Positions 22,895 to 31,828 of a DNA stretch of 64,000 nucleotides are shown one piece after another. Source of the DNA: Methanoculleus sp. UBA430 (GTDB lineage Archaea; Halobacteriota; Methanomicrobia; Methanomicrobiales; Methanoculleaceae); assembly GCF_002506585.1 (NCBI RefSeq), contig NZ_DAXW01000015.1, positions 124,220 to 188,219 on the forward strand, read 5' to 3'. Position 1 is the first letter of the stretch. Every line of letters begins with the position of its first letter. The position numbers and the translations under genes are program-made. The notes beneath the pieces are model-generated. The model made no database searches and was not told the origin of the DNA. It was given only the letters and a program-made list of their open reading frames with translations.

Positions 22895-23868
22895 CCCTCG
22901 ATCAACTCCCGGTATAGTTGTTGATGTCGTTTTGCTATAAGCGTGATGTCGTATCTCTCCGTCGAAGCACGAGCCCTCGCGGCGCAGCGCTTCAGGGCCG
23001 CGTCGTCGGCGAGGAGGCCCTGCGCCTCATCGACCTCCCGGAAGAAGAGGACCGAGTCCCCGAAGATCTCCTGGAACTCGAAGATGTCCCGGGCGATCAC
23101 CGGGAGGCCCGCCGAGAGGGCTTCGACGATCACGAGGCCGAAGGTCTCCGCGTGCGAGGGCATGAAGAAGATGTCCGCCCCGCTGTATGCCCGGGATATA
23201 TCTTCGATGACGCCGGTGAAGATGACGTTCTTGTGGGACTGGGTCTTGAGCATCTGGATCTTCGCGTAGTCCTTCGAGAACGTCCCGTAGGGGAACCCGC
23301 CCACCCAGACCCAGGTCATCTCCGGGTGCAGGTCGGCAAGCGCCAGGAAATCGTAGATCCCCTTCCGGGGTGTCTGCTGGCCGACGGAGAGGACCACTCT
23401 CTGGCCGTGGTCGATCCCGTACTCGTCGCGGAACTCCTTTCGCTTCTTCTTGTCCCGCTTGAAGTACGCCCGGTCGATGCCGTTCGGAATGAGAGTCTTC
23501 GGGACATCGGGGACGAGCTGGTCGGTCTCCCGGTGGCAGGGTTCCGATATCGTGATGATGTGGTCGAACTGCCGGTAGATCTTCGGGTATACCGTATTTA
23601 TCCTCTTTGAGAAGGCGACATTCCCTTCGTTCAACCGGGGGGTCGAGTGGGCGGTCAGGACTTTTACGCCCTCGGTGAACTTCAGGTGGTACATCGCCCA
23701 GGGCCCGAAGGTGTGGTAGTGGGTCAGGTCGAAGTCACCGTGATACAGGTTGCGGGAGACCTCCATACCGGGGAGCAGGGCGAGGTGGTTATGCAGCGTC
23801 CGTGCCGCCGTTGCGCACCCGATGTAGCGCAGGAAGCGGAAGTCCTCGACGAATATGTTGACCTTCAT
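22891..23868 (-). CDS. family 4 (GT-B) glycosyltransferase
   Basis: A 325-residue GT-B enzyme. The N-terminal Rossmann domain has YIGCATAARTLHNHL; the C-terminal donor domain has LSVGQQTPRKG, VIFTGVIEDISRAYSGADIFFMPSHAETFGLVIVEALSAGLPVIARD, the E-x7-E retaining motif. It is a little shorter than typical GT4 members. Overlaps of 4 bp with both neighbours tie it to the mutase-like gene and to the GT2 gene in one operon, so the products likely build one glycan. Confidence 0.9.
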   Translation of the reverse strand: MKVNIFVEDFRFLRYIGCATAARTLHNHLALLPGMEVSRNLYHGDFDLTHYHTFGPWAMYHLKFTEGVKVLTAHSTPRLNEGNVAFSKRINTVYPKIYRQFDHIITISEPCHRETDQLVPDVPKTLIPNGIDRAYFKRDKKKRKEFRDEYGIDHGQRVVLSVGQQTPRKGIYDFLALADLHPEMTWVWVGGFPYGTFSKDYAKIQMLKTQSHKNVIFTGVIEDISRAYSGADIFFMPSHAETFGLVIVEALSAGLPVIARDIFEFQEIFGDSVLFFREVDEAQGLLADDAALKRCAARARASTERYDITLIAKRHQQLYRELIEG

Positions 23869-25184
23869 CCATTTGTCCCCACGAAGTCGATCGCGCTCCT
23901 GATGCAGCCGTCCATGTTGAGGTACTCGAACTGCGAGAACCGCCCGACAAGGTCGATCCCCCGCTCCCGGCAGAACTCACGAACGATCGCGACGTTCGTG
24001 AGATACCCGGTATCGTAGACGACGTAGGCAAACTTCTGCCGCGCGACGCCGGTGTAGACGACGTTTTCCCGTGAAGGGATGATCCCGGCCGCGATGAGAG
24101 AGCCCACAGTATGCTCGATCACCGCATCGTCCGTCATCTGTGATACCGTGTCGCCGTCGTTGTAGGTGATCTCGGCGAGGATCGAGGAGTGACCGGCCGG
24201 GGCGACCGCCGTGCTGTAGTTCGAGGGGAACGATATCCGGTTGAAGAGCCCGGTCGCCGGGTCGGGGACGTAGAGCCACGATATATCGGGGACGTCACCG
24301 GAGAGACCGATGAAGACCGAACAGAGCGAGTTGTAGCGGAGGGCGTCGCAGGCCGCCTGCACCCCGGCCGGGACGTCGGCAAGGCAGGGGAGCAGGTTCT
24401 GGAGCGGGATCGTCGATATCAGCCGTTCGGCATGGACGGTCTTTCTGCCGTCGCTGACGGCAAACCCCCCGCTCTCCTCGCGGATGGAGCGGACCGCAAA
24501 GTTGGTCCGGACGGCGGGGAGGACCGGTTCGGCAATCGCATGGACCAGGGCCTCGATACCGCCTGTCACCGGGTAGGAGAAGACCGCCTGGTGGACGTAG
24601 CCCTCGGTCTCGATACCCACGGCCGACCGGATGATATCCTCGACCGGCGGCCGGGGGATGCGCCCCTCCACCCAGTGGTGCGACATCCGTCTGGCCGGAA
24701 AGTTCCAGATCTTTTCGTTGTAGGGGAGCATGTAGGACTCGGCGATCCCCCGGCCGAAGGTGTAATTAATCCATTCGGCAAAGTTTTCCGGCGGGGGGAC
24801 CTCGCCCTTCTCGACGGCGATGAGGTTCTTGACGAACTCGTTGATGCAGAAGAAGCGGTCTTCGTCAGGGAGTTGATAGAGGCCGTTCTCGAAGGGGTAT
24901 TTGACGTAGCGACCTTTATAGAGGATCTTCGTGTTCCGCTTCCGACGATCGGCGTTCCCGCCGAGGACCGAGAGCATGAAGGAGAGGACTTCGGTGTCGC
25001 GGGAGAAGATGATGTGCGAGCCCCCGAGATCAAACGTGAACCCAGCATCCGTGATCGATCGGCAGAGCCCTCCGATCGTCGTATCCCGTTCGAGTACGGT
25101 CACGTCCTCGCCCTGTTCGTGGAGCAGGCGGGCCAGCGTAATCCCGGTAAGACCGCCACCCAGTACCGCCGATTTCACATTCAT
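23865..25184 (-). CDS. FAD-dependent protoporphyrinogen oxidase/UDP-galactopyranose mutase-like protein
   Basis: A 439-residue flavoprotein. An N-terminal dinucleotide-binding motif (AVLGGGLTGITLARLLHEQGEDVTVLE) and TIGGLCRSITDAGFTFDLGGSHIIFSRD follow the pattern of UDP-galactopyranose mutase and related amine-oxidase-fold proteins; NEKIWNFPARRMSHHWVEGRIP also fits sugar-mutase relatives. The C-terminal GRFSQFEYLNMDGCIRSA closes the FAD site. Position at the head of two glycosyltransferase genes supports a role in nucleotide-sugar supply. ATG 25184 is chosen because a TATA box lies about 22-27 bp before it; an upstream ATG at 25205 overlaps that box. Confidence 0.8.
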   Translation of the reverse strand: MNVKSAVLGGGLTGITLARLLHEQGEDVTVLERDTTIGGLCRSITDAGFTFDLGGSHIIFSRDTEVLSFMLSVLGGNADRRKRNTKILYKGRYVKYPFENGLYQLPDEDRFFCINEFVKNLIAVEKGEVPPPENFAEWINYTFGRGIAESYMLPYNEKIWNFPARRMSHHWVEGRIPRPPVEDIIRSAVGIETEGYVHQAVFSYPVTGGIEALVHAIAEPVLPAVRTNFAVRSIREESGGFAVSDGRKTVHAERLISTIPLQNLLPCLADVPAGVQAACDALRYNSLCSVFIGLSGDVPDISWLYVPDPATGLFNRISFPSNYSTAVAPAGHSSILAEITYNDGDTVSQMTDDAVIEHTVGSLIAAGIIPSRENVVYTGVARQKFAYVVYDTGYLTNVAIVREFCRERGIDLVGRFSQFEYLNMDGCIRSAIDFVGTNG

Positions 25185-25202
25185 ACTGTTTACTGCCGAT
25201 GC

Positions 25203-25210
25203 CATATATG
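25203..25210 (-). promoter_or_regulatory. TATA box of the glycosylation operon
   Basis: CATATATG is centred about 23 bp upstream of ATG 25184 and implies a leaderless first gene. No other promoter is obvious inside the four-gene unit. Confidence 0.5.
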
Positions 25211-25311
25211 GTTGACCATCCGGTTCCCGGAGATTGCTGCAAAATGGAGTAGAAAGGCGGTGAAATCAGACCGGGAACGCGGGGTGCGACACCGCCGCCC
25301 GGCAGGGGTTC

Positions 25312-26400
25312 CTAAAGATTGCGCAGTTCCCCGACGAACGCCCGCAGGTCCTCCGCGTAGAGTTCGGGCTCCTCCCAGGCCGCGAAGTGCCCGCCGCGAG
25401 ATAGGTCGGTGAAGCGCACGAGGTTCACTCTGCGCTCCGCCCATTCACGGGGCAGCGGAGCGTCCCGGGGAGGGTGGGCGACGGCCGCCGGAACCGGGGT
25501 GCGCTCCCAGGGACCGGAGGCCGTGTGCGTATCGAGGTAGTACCTGCGGACGGACGAGCCGATCGTCTCCGTCACCCAGTAGATCATGATGTTCGTGAGC
25601 AGGTCGTCGCGGCCGATGCGCGCTTCAATCTCCTCGCCGGTCGTGTCCGAGGCCATGAAACTCATGATCCAGGCCGCGAGGCCCGCGGGCGAGTCGGCAA
25701 GTCCGTAGGCGAGGCTCTGCGGTTTGGTCGACTGGATGATATTGAAGGCGCCTTCGCTCATCCACCACCCCTGGATGAACTCTGCGAACGCGACCTCGGG
25801 CTCCGTGAGGGACGCGAAGTCCGTCGACGGGTCCGGGTAGCCGACGTCGGTCAGGTGGATGCCGATGAGCGCCTCTGTATGCCGTTCCGCAAGTGACCGG
25901 GCGATCAGTGTCCCGGCATCGCCGCCGGCCGCGATGAACTTCTCGTAGCCGAGCAGATCCGTCATCAGTTCGGCGAAGATGTCGGCGGCTTCATCAGTGG
26001 TCATGGCCTTCCGGTCGGAGAACCCGTGGCCGGGGATGGACGGGACGACCACGTCGAAGGAGCCGGCGAGCAGCGGGATGACGCGGTGATAGCGGTAAAA
26101 CGAGTCGGGCCAGCCGTGGAGGAGGAGGAGCGGCACCGGGTCCGGTCCCTTCCCGCGCTCGTGGACGAAGTGGATTCCCGTCCCGTTGATCTCGGCGCGG
26201 AACTGGCGATACCGGTTCAACTCCGCTTCGCGGGCCCGCCAGTCGTAGGAGTGCCGCCAGTAACGGACGAGGTCTTTCATGTAGGAGAGGGCGGTGCCGT
26301 ACTCCCACCCGGCGCCGTCGTCGGGCCAGCGGGTGTCGGCGAGCCGCCGGCGCAGGTCCTCAAGGACTGTCTCCGGAACGGAGATGGTGAAGGGTTCCAT
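25312..26400 (-). CDS. epoxide hydrolase (EHN-type alpha/beta hydrolase)
   Basis: A 362-residue protein with an N-terminal EHN domain (FTISVPETVLEDLRRRLADTRWP) and an alpha/beta hydrolase domain. LLLLHGWPDSFYRYH gives the oxyanion hole, AAGGDAGTLIARSLAE the nucleophile aspartate, and RGGHFAAWEEPELYAEDLRAF the catalytic histidine. These are the markers of microsomal-type epoxide hydrolases. The family is common in bacteria and rarer in methanogens, so transfer is possible. It is a single gene with its own TATA box at 26427. Confidence 0.87.
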   Translation of the reverse strand: MEPFTISVPETVLEDLRRRLADTRWPDDGAGWEYGTALSYMKDLVRYWRHSYDWRAREAELNRYRQFRAEINGTGIHFVHERGKGPDPVPLLLLHGWPDSFYRYHRVIPLLAGSFDVVVPSIPGHGFSDRKAMTTDEAADIFAELMTDLLGYEKFIAAGGDAGTLIARSLAERHTEALIGIHLTDVGYPDPSTDFASLTEPEVAFAEFIQGWWMSEGAFNIIQSTKPQSLAYGLADSPAGLAAWIMSFMASDTTGEEIEARIGRDDLLTNIMIYWVTETIGSSVRRYYLDTHTASGPWERTPVPAAVAHPPRDAPLPREWAERRVNLVRFTDLSRGGHFAAWEEPELYAEDLRAFVGELRNL

Positions 26401-26426
26401 GCTCCGGGTGGACGGCCTGTCTCCGG

Positions 26427-26436
26427 TTATATATTT
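26427..26436 (-). promoter_or_regulatory. TATA box of the epoxide hydrolase gene
   Basis: On the minus strand AAATATATAA lies about 30 bp upstream of ATG 26400, implying a leaderless transcript. Confidence 0.55.
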
Positions 26437-26479
26437 CGCGTGGGGGCTGCATCAATTGACCGGGCGGCTCAGCGGAGCT

Positions 26480-27877
26480 CTATCGTCTTTTCCTCCTCTC
26501 TGCCAGGACCCTGCTCGTTTCTATCGACTTCTGCAGGGGCTGGATCATATAGGCGGGCATACTCTTCACCACCTCCCGCCTGACGGAGGGGATGCTCATT
26601 GCAAGAGAGGTCACCCGGGTGCCGATCCGCTGCAGGTAGTTCCAGGTGGGGAAGTCGTAGAGCCCGTGCTGCCGATAATACCGGTCGTCCGCCTTGAAGG
26701 TCGCCCGCATCCCTCCCCAGATCTCGTCCCGGAAGATCTTATGGCCGCCCACAGCCGGGAAGGTGGCCGGTGCGATATACCCCCGGCCCGCGAGCCTCAC
26801 GGAACGTTCGGCCAGGGCCTGCAGGGCGGCATCGATCTCGCCCGGGTCCGGCTCGTTGGTCACGATCCCCGCAAGGTTGGCTTTTTCCGTCATCACCAGG
26901 CTCGTGAGAACCTCCCGGAGGGTTGCAAGATGGCCGAGCGGGCCTTCCACGAGGTATGCGACCTGTTTTCCCTTAAACGCCGGCACATGGCCGCTAAAGA
27001 AACTCCGGTCGATGAACCGCTTCCAGGCTGCCGAGAAGAAGCGGTCGCGGACGGTCCCGGCCATGACCAGAATATCCGCGGCAACGACATACCGCCTCCA
27101 GAATGCCATAAATCCGTCGTCGTAGATGCAGGTGTTCTCCAAGGCGCATCGGCAGCACCCCAGGCAGCCACCGTTCATCATGGCGTCCCGGATGTGGGCA
27201 ACCTGGACGGAACCTGCGTAGCACGCCGTGAGGTGCCGAACCATCGCCTCAAGGTCGGAGCCGGGTTCCGCGTCGTGCAGGATGACCACCCGTTTCCCGC
27301 GGGTGTCCACCGCGGCCGGCGGGGTCTCCGGAACGTAGGAGGAAGAGAGCGCGGGCAGCGATGGAAATTCCCTCAGAACCGGCCGCCGTTCTTCTATCGC
27401 CTCCAGGAAATCGGAGAAGAACAGGACGAGCTGCTCCTGGAACGCCTCCTTCTCGAGATCCTGCATGTGGGCCGAGCAAGAACCGGCATACCGCATCCCG
27501 AGGTCGTCGCAGACCCCGTGCAGGTAGGCGTGGGCGGTGTGATCGAAGAAGTGGATGGAGGTGGTGAGGCTGGCGGCATACTTCCCCGAGAACGTCTCCG
27601 CCGCGTTCCGGGTGCCTATCAGTTCGATGAAACGCTTGAGCTGCGCCGGGACGAGCATGCAGTAGACCGGGGTCGCCCAGAGCACGCCGTCAGACTCCTT
27701 CACCGCGGCGAGCAGCCTGTTCCATACCTCTTCCTGCCGCTCGATCGTCTTAATCTCCTGCCCCACATGCGCCACGGAGAAGGTATGCTCCGGAAATGCC
27801 TGCTCAAGGAACCGGACGTACTGGAGGGTGACGCTCTTCTCTCCCTTGGGGCTCCCGGAAATGACACGGATCTGCAT
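26480..27877 (-). CDS. tandem flavodoxin-fold NAD(P)H-dependent oxidoreductase
   Basis: A 465-residue protein with two flavodoxin-like domains. The first (residues 1-170) starts VISGSPKGEKSVTLQYVRFL with WATPVYCMLVPAQLKRFIE, as in iron-sulfur flavoproteins and FMN reductases. The second (from about 200) has GCLGCCRCALENTCIYDDGF, a cysteine-rich segment, and AGTVRDRFFSAAWKRFIDR. A helical tail of about 100 residues ends in RRKRR. Electron donor and substrate are unknown. It is preceded by a strong TATA box and appears monocistronic. Confidence 0.78.
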   Translation of the reverse strand: MQIRVISGSPKGEKSVTLQYVRFLEQAFPEHTFSVAHVGQEIKTIERQEEVWNRLLAAVKESDGVLWATPVYCMLVPAQLKRFIELIGTRNAAETFSGKYAASLTTSIHFFDHTAHAYLHGVCDDLGMRYAGSCSAHMQDLEKEAFQEQLVLFFSDFLEAIEERRPVLREFPSLPALSSSYVPETPPAAVDTRGKRVVILHDAEPGSDLEAMVRHLTACYAGSVQVAHIRDAMMNGGCLGCCRCALENTCIYDDGFMAFWRRYVVAADILVMAGTVRDRFFSAAWKRFIDRSFFSGHVPAFKGKQVAYLVEGPLGHLATLREVLTSLVMTEKANLAGIVTNEPDPGEIDAALQALAERSVRLAGRGYIAPATFPAVGGHKIFRDEIWGGMRATFKADDRYYRQHGLYDFPTWNYLQRIGTRVTSLAMSIPSVRREVVKSMPAYMIQPLQKSIETSRVLAERRKRR

Positions 27878-27894
27878 GATTTCGCACGCTCGCG

Positions 27895-27904
27895 TATTAT
27901 ATAC
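27895..27904 (-). promoter_or_regulatory. TATA box of the tandem flavodoxin gene
   Basis: GTATATAATA on the minus strand lies 20-27 bp upstream of ATG 27877. Confidence 0.5.
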
Positions 27905-28041
27905 GGATCTAAATCAGGCGGAGGGATATATCTTGCGGAAGGACGGTCCTGCCGGCGATCCGGAATTTCTCGCAGGGCATTTCGCCAACCGGGTAGCGGC
28001 GAGTTAATGCGGCTTTTTTGGTGCGGCAGGGGGCTTCACGC

Positions 28042-28800
28042 TCACTTTCCCCTCCACGTGTACCCGACGGCACCCTCCGGGCAGGCGTCGACGCACTCGC
28101 CGCAGAGGATGCACTCGGTGCTCTCCATCTTCCCGTCCCGGACCATGCCGTGGACATCGAGGCCCATCGGGCAGGCGTTTGTGCACCTCTCACAGCCGAT
28201 GCAGCGGCCGGCGTCGGCCGCAAGGCGGAGCGCCGGCCAGCCGACGGCGTTCCTGATCTTCCGGCCGGCGATCATCAGTGCGGCGGTCGGGCAGAGGACG
28301 CGGCAGAAGCCGCGCCGGCCCAGGAGGTATGCGGCAGCGAAGAGCGCGAGGAAGATGACTCCGACGATCACCAGGGTCTTGGACGACGTGATCGAGACGC
28401 CGTTCACCGTGCCGTAGAAGGGATCGACTGCACGGATTCCGCCGGCACCGATGAAGAGGTACGCGAGCAGTGAAAGCCAGAGGACCGTGACGCCGTACTT
28501 GACCCGGTCGCGCCGGCCGTCCACCCTGTGCTTCATGACGGGCGAGCAGATCTCCTGCCATGCTCCCATCGGGCAGAGCCAGCCGCACCAGAAGCGGGAG
28601 ACCCCGAGCGAGAGGACGGCGAGTGCGGCAAAGACGAGCAGGCTGCCGGTGGCGATGCCTTCGGCCGCCCCCATCAGGATGACGATGGGCGAGATATAAA
28701 AGAGCGTGACCGGGAGGAGGAGGAACGAGACGACGAGGATCGCCTTCCGGATTGTCTGGCGCGACAGTCTCGGTTGTTGCGACGGGGTTTCGTGTGCCAT
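28042..28800 (-). CDS. NapH-like membrane 4Fe-4S ferredoxin protein
   Basis: A 252-residue polytopic membrane protein. Four or five membrane helices carry two CxxxCP motifs, FWCGWLCPMGAWQE and FCRVLCPTAALM, as in NapH/RdxA-type electron-transfer proteins. The C-terminus adds two ferredoxin clusters, CIGCERCTNACPMGL and CILCGECVDACPEGA. It likely passes electrons across or along the membrane; the partner is not shown by the context. GGTATTATT before the ATG is a weak ribosome site. No operon partner lies close. Confidence 0.85.
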   Translation of the reverse strand: MAHETPSQQPRLSRQTIRKAILVVSFLLLPVTLFYISPIVILMGAAEGIATGSLLVFAALAVLSLGVSRFWCGWLCPMGAWQEICSPVMKHRVDGRRDRVKYGVTVLWLSLLAYLFIGAGGIRAVDPFYGTVNGVSITSSKTLVIVGVIFLALFAAAYLLGRRGFCRVLCPTAALMIAGRKIRNAVGWPALRLAADAGRCIGCERCTNACPMGLDVHGMVRDGKMESTECILCGECVDACPEGAVGYTWRGK

Positions 28801-29117
28801 AATAATACCTTTGCATCAAGGTGACGGTTGTGCGGTCTTCTCACCCGCCGGATCGCCGTGCCGGAATCATCCGTTATGGAATCTTCCCTCCCGGAGGCCG
28901 TGAGTATCCGCACGGGGAAATACTCCCGGTTCGATCGGAGGATGCAATAATACTTATACATGGTGATTTCATCTCTGCCGGGCAGGCTGTTGCAGGAATG
29001 AGCCATTGTTACGGCTCCGATTCCTTGTTACCCTCTATAGGGGGGGTTGTCCATCTTCGGAGCATGGGGTGAGCCGGATCCCGAACCGGTAAACCGCAAC
29101 ATCGCGACCCTGCTGAG
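28801..29117. other. intergenic stretch without recognisable gene
   Basis: Between two minus-strand genes. It contains ATACTTATAC near 28949, a TATA-like sequence on the plus strand with no gene following it. Nothing else can be supported. Confidence 0.4.
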
Positions 29118-29777
29118 TTACGAAACATACGATGCCGCTTTCACCAGCCGCCTGACGTCTCGAAGGCCGATCGTTCCTTTGAAGTACTTATGCTCCCTGT
29201 TGACCCGATCGAGATCGCTGCATAATCTCTCAGGATCTGCACCTGAAATCGCTTCCGGATCCGTATACCCCGCAGAGACCAGCATCCTGGCTACAATGGG
29301 ACTTACCCACTGGATTCTTGTGAGACCGGCCAGCACATAGAGAGCATCGATGACGTCGGCATCGACGCCGAGAGCGACCGCAACCTCCTCTCGCTTCCCG
29401 GAGGAGGCCAGAGTTTCGTAGAGTAAAACAGTATTCTTCAACCCCAAGCCCTCCAGTTTTTCGAGGTCGGTCTTCTGGAACCAATCAAAAGCGCCTGCGG
29501 GGTATGGTTTTGGGAAATAACCCTCAACTTCCCGGCGCAGCAACGTTAGATACGCCGCATCGATCCCGGTCTCCCCTGAAAGAGCCGGTATGTTCTTTGG
29601 GTTTTTCAAACTCTTTCGCAGGTCCGCGAGAGTCGCGAAACCATGCGACTTCAGTCTCAAGAATGTTCCGTCAATCTCTTCCAGCAGAGACCGGCGGCTT
29701 GGAACCAGATCGGTCTCCTGAATCCTCGTTTGCAGGTCGTCAAGACTCACTCTTTCAGCATCGATGTAGTACGGCAT
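29118..29777 (-). CDS. DUF4332-like helix-hairpin-helix protein
   Basis: A 219-residue protein with repeated helix-hairpin-helix-like segments: DLEKLEGLGLKNTVLLYETLA, LAGLTRIQWVSPIVARMLVSAGYTDPEAISGADPERL and GFATLADLRKSLKNPKN. This layout is typical of DUF4332 proteins, which may bind nucleic acid, although that is not shown. GAGGTAA gives a good ribosome site before ATG 29777. It begins 9 bp after the radical SAM stop and so is the last gene of the ArsR-headed operon. Confidence 0.7.
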   Translation of the reverse strand: MPYYIDAERVSLDDLQTRIQETDLVPSRRSLLEEIDGTFLRLKSHGFATLADLRKSLKNPKNIPALSGETGIDAAYLTLLRREVEGYFPKPYPAGAFDWFQKTDLEKLEGLGLKNTVLLYETLASSGKREEVAVALGVDADVIDALYVLAGLTRIQWVSPIVARMLVSAGYTDPEAISGADPERLCSDLDRVNREHKYFKGTIGLRDVRRLVKAASYVS

Positions 29778-29786
29778 CCGGTTACC

Positions 29787-31007
29787 TCACTCCCCCATAG
29801 CATCGTCGTGCTCCGCCGTTACGGCGACAATCCCCTTCTCCGGACCGCCTGCCGCGGCGTGTCCTCCGGGCATCCCGGCCGGAGCCTCCTCCCGGCCGAT
29901 CAGCGCCTCCACCCATGCCCGGTTCGCCCATAGGGCACAACCGCCCTCCGACTCCGTGAGCGCCTCCGGTGTCTCGCGGAGCCGGTTGAGCAGTCTCGAA
30001 CGGAGGGCTTCCCGAAGCGGCACGGCCGCAAGGTTCACGTCCGAGTAGGGGGCCGCGGGGCAGGGCTCGAGGTCACCCGAGGGGCTGACGTGGACGAACC
30101 CCCGGCCCGCGGCGAGGCACCCGCCGTAGGCGTCCTCGTCGCCGGGGAAGCCGATGAAGAGCGCCGGGAACTGCCGGTTGTGGCTTGCAAGGACCGCCTG
30201 GAGTTCCGTCCTCTGTTCGGGGGCGAGGACGAGATCCTCCGTCCCGGGCGCCATCGGCACGTACTCGACGTAGGTGAAGACCCGGACACCGGCCAGGAGC
30301 ATCTGCCGGACGAAGGCTTCGTCGGTGACGTCCGCAAAGTTCTCCCGCGTCGTGGTCAGGGAGCAGCCGAAGAAGACGTTGCGGTCTTTTAAGCAGGCGG
30401 TTGCCGAAAGGAGCCGGTCATAGACCCCGTCGCCCCGCCGCCGGTCGGTATGCTCGCGGGAGCCCTCGAAGCTGATGACCGGCACCACGTTCCGGCATCC
30501 CGCGAGCAGATCGGCAACCGCACCATCGATCAGGAGGCCGTTCGTGAAGACCGCAAAGAGCACCTGCGGATGGGCCCGTACGAGGCAGAAGATCTCCTCC
30601 ATCCGGACGAGCGGCTCGCCGCCGGCGAGGACGACGATGGAGACGCCGAGCCCTGTCGCCTCGTCGACGACCGATGCAAGGACCTCCGGTTCCATCTCGG
30701 CTCTGTGGTTCCCGCCCCGCCCGTGCATGTAGCAGCCCGCGCACGCGAGGTTGCATCGCGCGGTGACGCTCACGATCATCACCGGCGGGACGAGGAGCCC
30801 CTCCTGTTCGTGCCGCTTCCGCGCTGCTGCCGCTCGTTTCTGGTGGCGGAGGATGGCGGCGCCGGGGATGGCGAGGGCCGGCTCCGCGGCGATGATCCTG
30901 ACCGCCTGGCCGAGGGTCTCGCGGATCGTGGCATCGAACGTCTCCCGGTAGCGGTTGTCGCCTGCCGCGGGTGCTGCCTCTCCTCTGGTAGGGTACCCGG
31001 CGATCAT
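29787..31007 (-). CDS. radical SAM protein
   Basis: A 406-residue radical SAM enzyme. The cluster motif is TARCNLACAGCYMHG, then VVLAGGEPLVRMEEI (the GGE motif) and FAVFTNGLLID. A later cysteine pair (GGCLAAGRGF, LEPCPAAPYSDV) suggests a SPASM/twitch-like second cluster. The N-terminal 70 residues are a helical leader. It overlaps the EFR1-type ferredoxin gene by 4 bp, and that protein is a plausible electron donor. The substrate is unknown; no short peptide precursor gene is seen beside it. Confidence 0.85.
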   Translation of the reverse strand: MIAGYPTRGEAAPAAGDNRYRETFDATIRETLGQAVRIIAAEPALAIPGAAILRHQKRAAAARKRHEQEGLLVPPVMIVSVTARCNLACAGCYMHGRGGNHRAEMEPEVLASVVDEATGLGVSIVVLAGGEPLVRMEEIFCLVRAHPQVLFAVFTNGLLIDGAVADLLAGCRNVVPVISFEGSREHTDRRRGDGVYDRLLSATACLKDRNVFFGCSLTTTRENFADVTDEAFVRQMLLAGVRVFTYVEYVPMAPGTEDLVLAPEQRTELQAVLASHNRQFPALFIGFPGDEDAYGGCLAAGRGFVHVSPSGDLEPCPAAPYSDVNLAAVPLREALRSRLLNRLRETPEALTESEGGCALWANRAWVEALIGREEAPAGMPGGHAAAGGPEKGIVAVTAEHDDAMGE

Positions 31008-31828
31008 GGAGCGCCTGCCCTTTCCGGGGTTCTCTGTTCCCGCTGGTTCTCCATATCCTCAATCTCCAGGTCCGGGTGCCGGTAGCGCTGCCTCTTCTCG
31101 GTGCGGCTGCCGGCCTGGATCGCCTCCGCCGGGCAGAGGTGGATGCACCCGCAGCAGAGTTCGCAGCGGTGGTTCCAGACGGGCCTCCCGCCGACTATAT
31201 CGATGTTGCCCGCCGGGCAGACGGCGGCGCAGGTGCCGCACGACGTGCACGCTTCGCTGACCGTGAACTTGCGGTCATTCTCGTGGACATGGGAGAGGAA
31301 CCGGGGGTACATGAGGGCCCTAACGATTCGCGCAACCGGCGAGTTCGGGAGGTTCACCCTCTCTGCCTGTCCGATCCGGCCCGCGATGCGATCGAGTTCC
31401 GTGTCCGCCGCATCAAGCAGCTGGTCCCGCTTCTCCCCTGCGGGCGACGCGTACATCAGGATGTAGTTGCCCGGCATGCTCACGGCGAACCCGGCATCGA
31501 GCCCCTTTCCGGCCTTCTCCCTGAGGATGCCGTCGAGCTGCCGGAGGGCCGCGGCACCCCCGCCGCCCCCGTGCGTGACGACCGAGAAGACGTAGTCCGC
31601 CGCGGTGAGGTCGAGGCGCTCCGCAAACGATGCCGCCATCGCCGGGAGCCCGGAGAAGTAGACCGGGCAGACAAGCCCGACCCGGTTCGCCCCAGGGGCG
31701 ACGGGTCCCGGGGTATCTGCAAACGATGCAACAGGGACGATATCGCAGTCCCCGAGGGCCCCGGCGATCTTCTTTGCGGCTGCAAGGGAGTTGCCGGTCC
31801 CGGTAAAATAGTAGATGATGGTCTTCAT
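31004..31828 (-). CDS. EFR1-type flavodoxin-ferredoxin fusion
   Basis: A 274-residue protein. Residues 1-165 are a flavodoxin domain with FMN loop YFTGTGNS at 7-14 and CPVYFSGLPAMA; residues about 190-250 hold two 4Fe-4S clusters, CTSCGTCAAVCPAG and CELCCGCIHLCPAE. It is a typical soluble low-potential electron carrier. Overlaps of 4 bp on both sides place it between the ArsR-flavodoxin fusion and the radical SAM gene, which it may reduce. Confidence 0.88.
   Translation of the reverse strand: MKTIIYYFTGTGNSLAAAKKIAGALGDCDIVPVASFADTPGPVAPGANRVGLVCPVYFSGLPAMAASFAERLDLTAADYVFSVVTHGGGGGAAALRQLDGILREKAGKGLDAGFAVSMPGNYILMYASPAGEKRDQLLDAADTELDRIAGRIGQAERVNLPNSPVARIVRALMYPRFLSHVHENDRKFTVSEACTSCGTCAAVCPAGNIDIVGGRPVWNHRCELCCGCIHLCPAEAIQAGSRTEKRQRYRHPDLEIEDMENQREQRTPERAGAP

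Noticed and set aside
26294..28417. 707-codon plus-strand open frame across two minus-strand genes
   Set aside because: It spans the tandem flavodoxin gene and its promoters antisense, with no domain and biased composition; the minus-strand reading has clear motifs.
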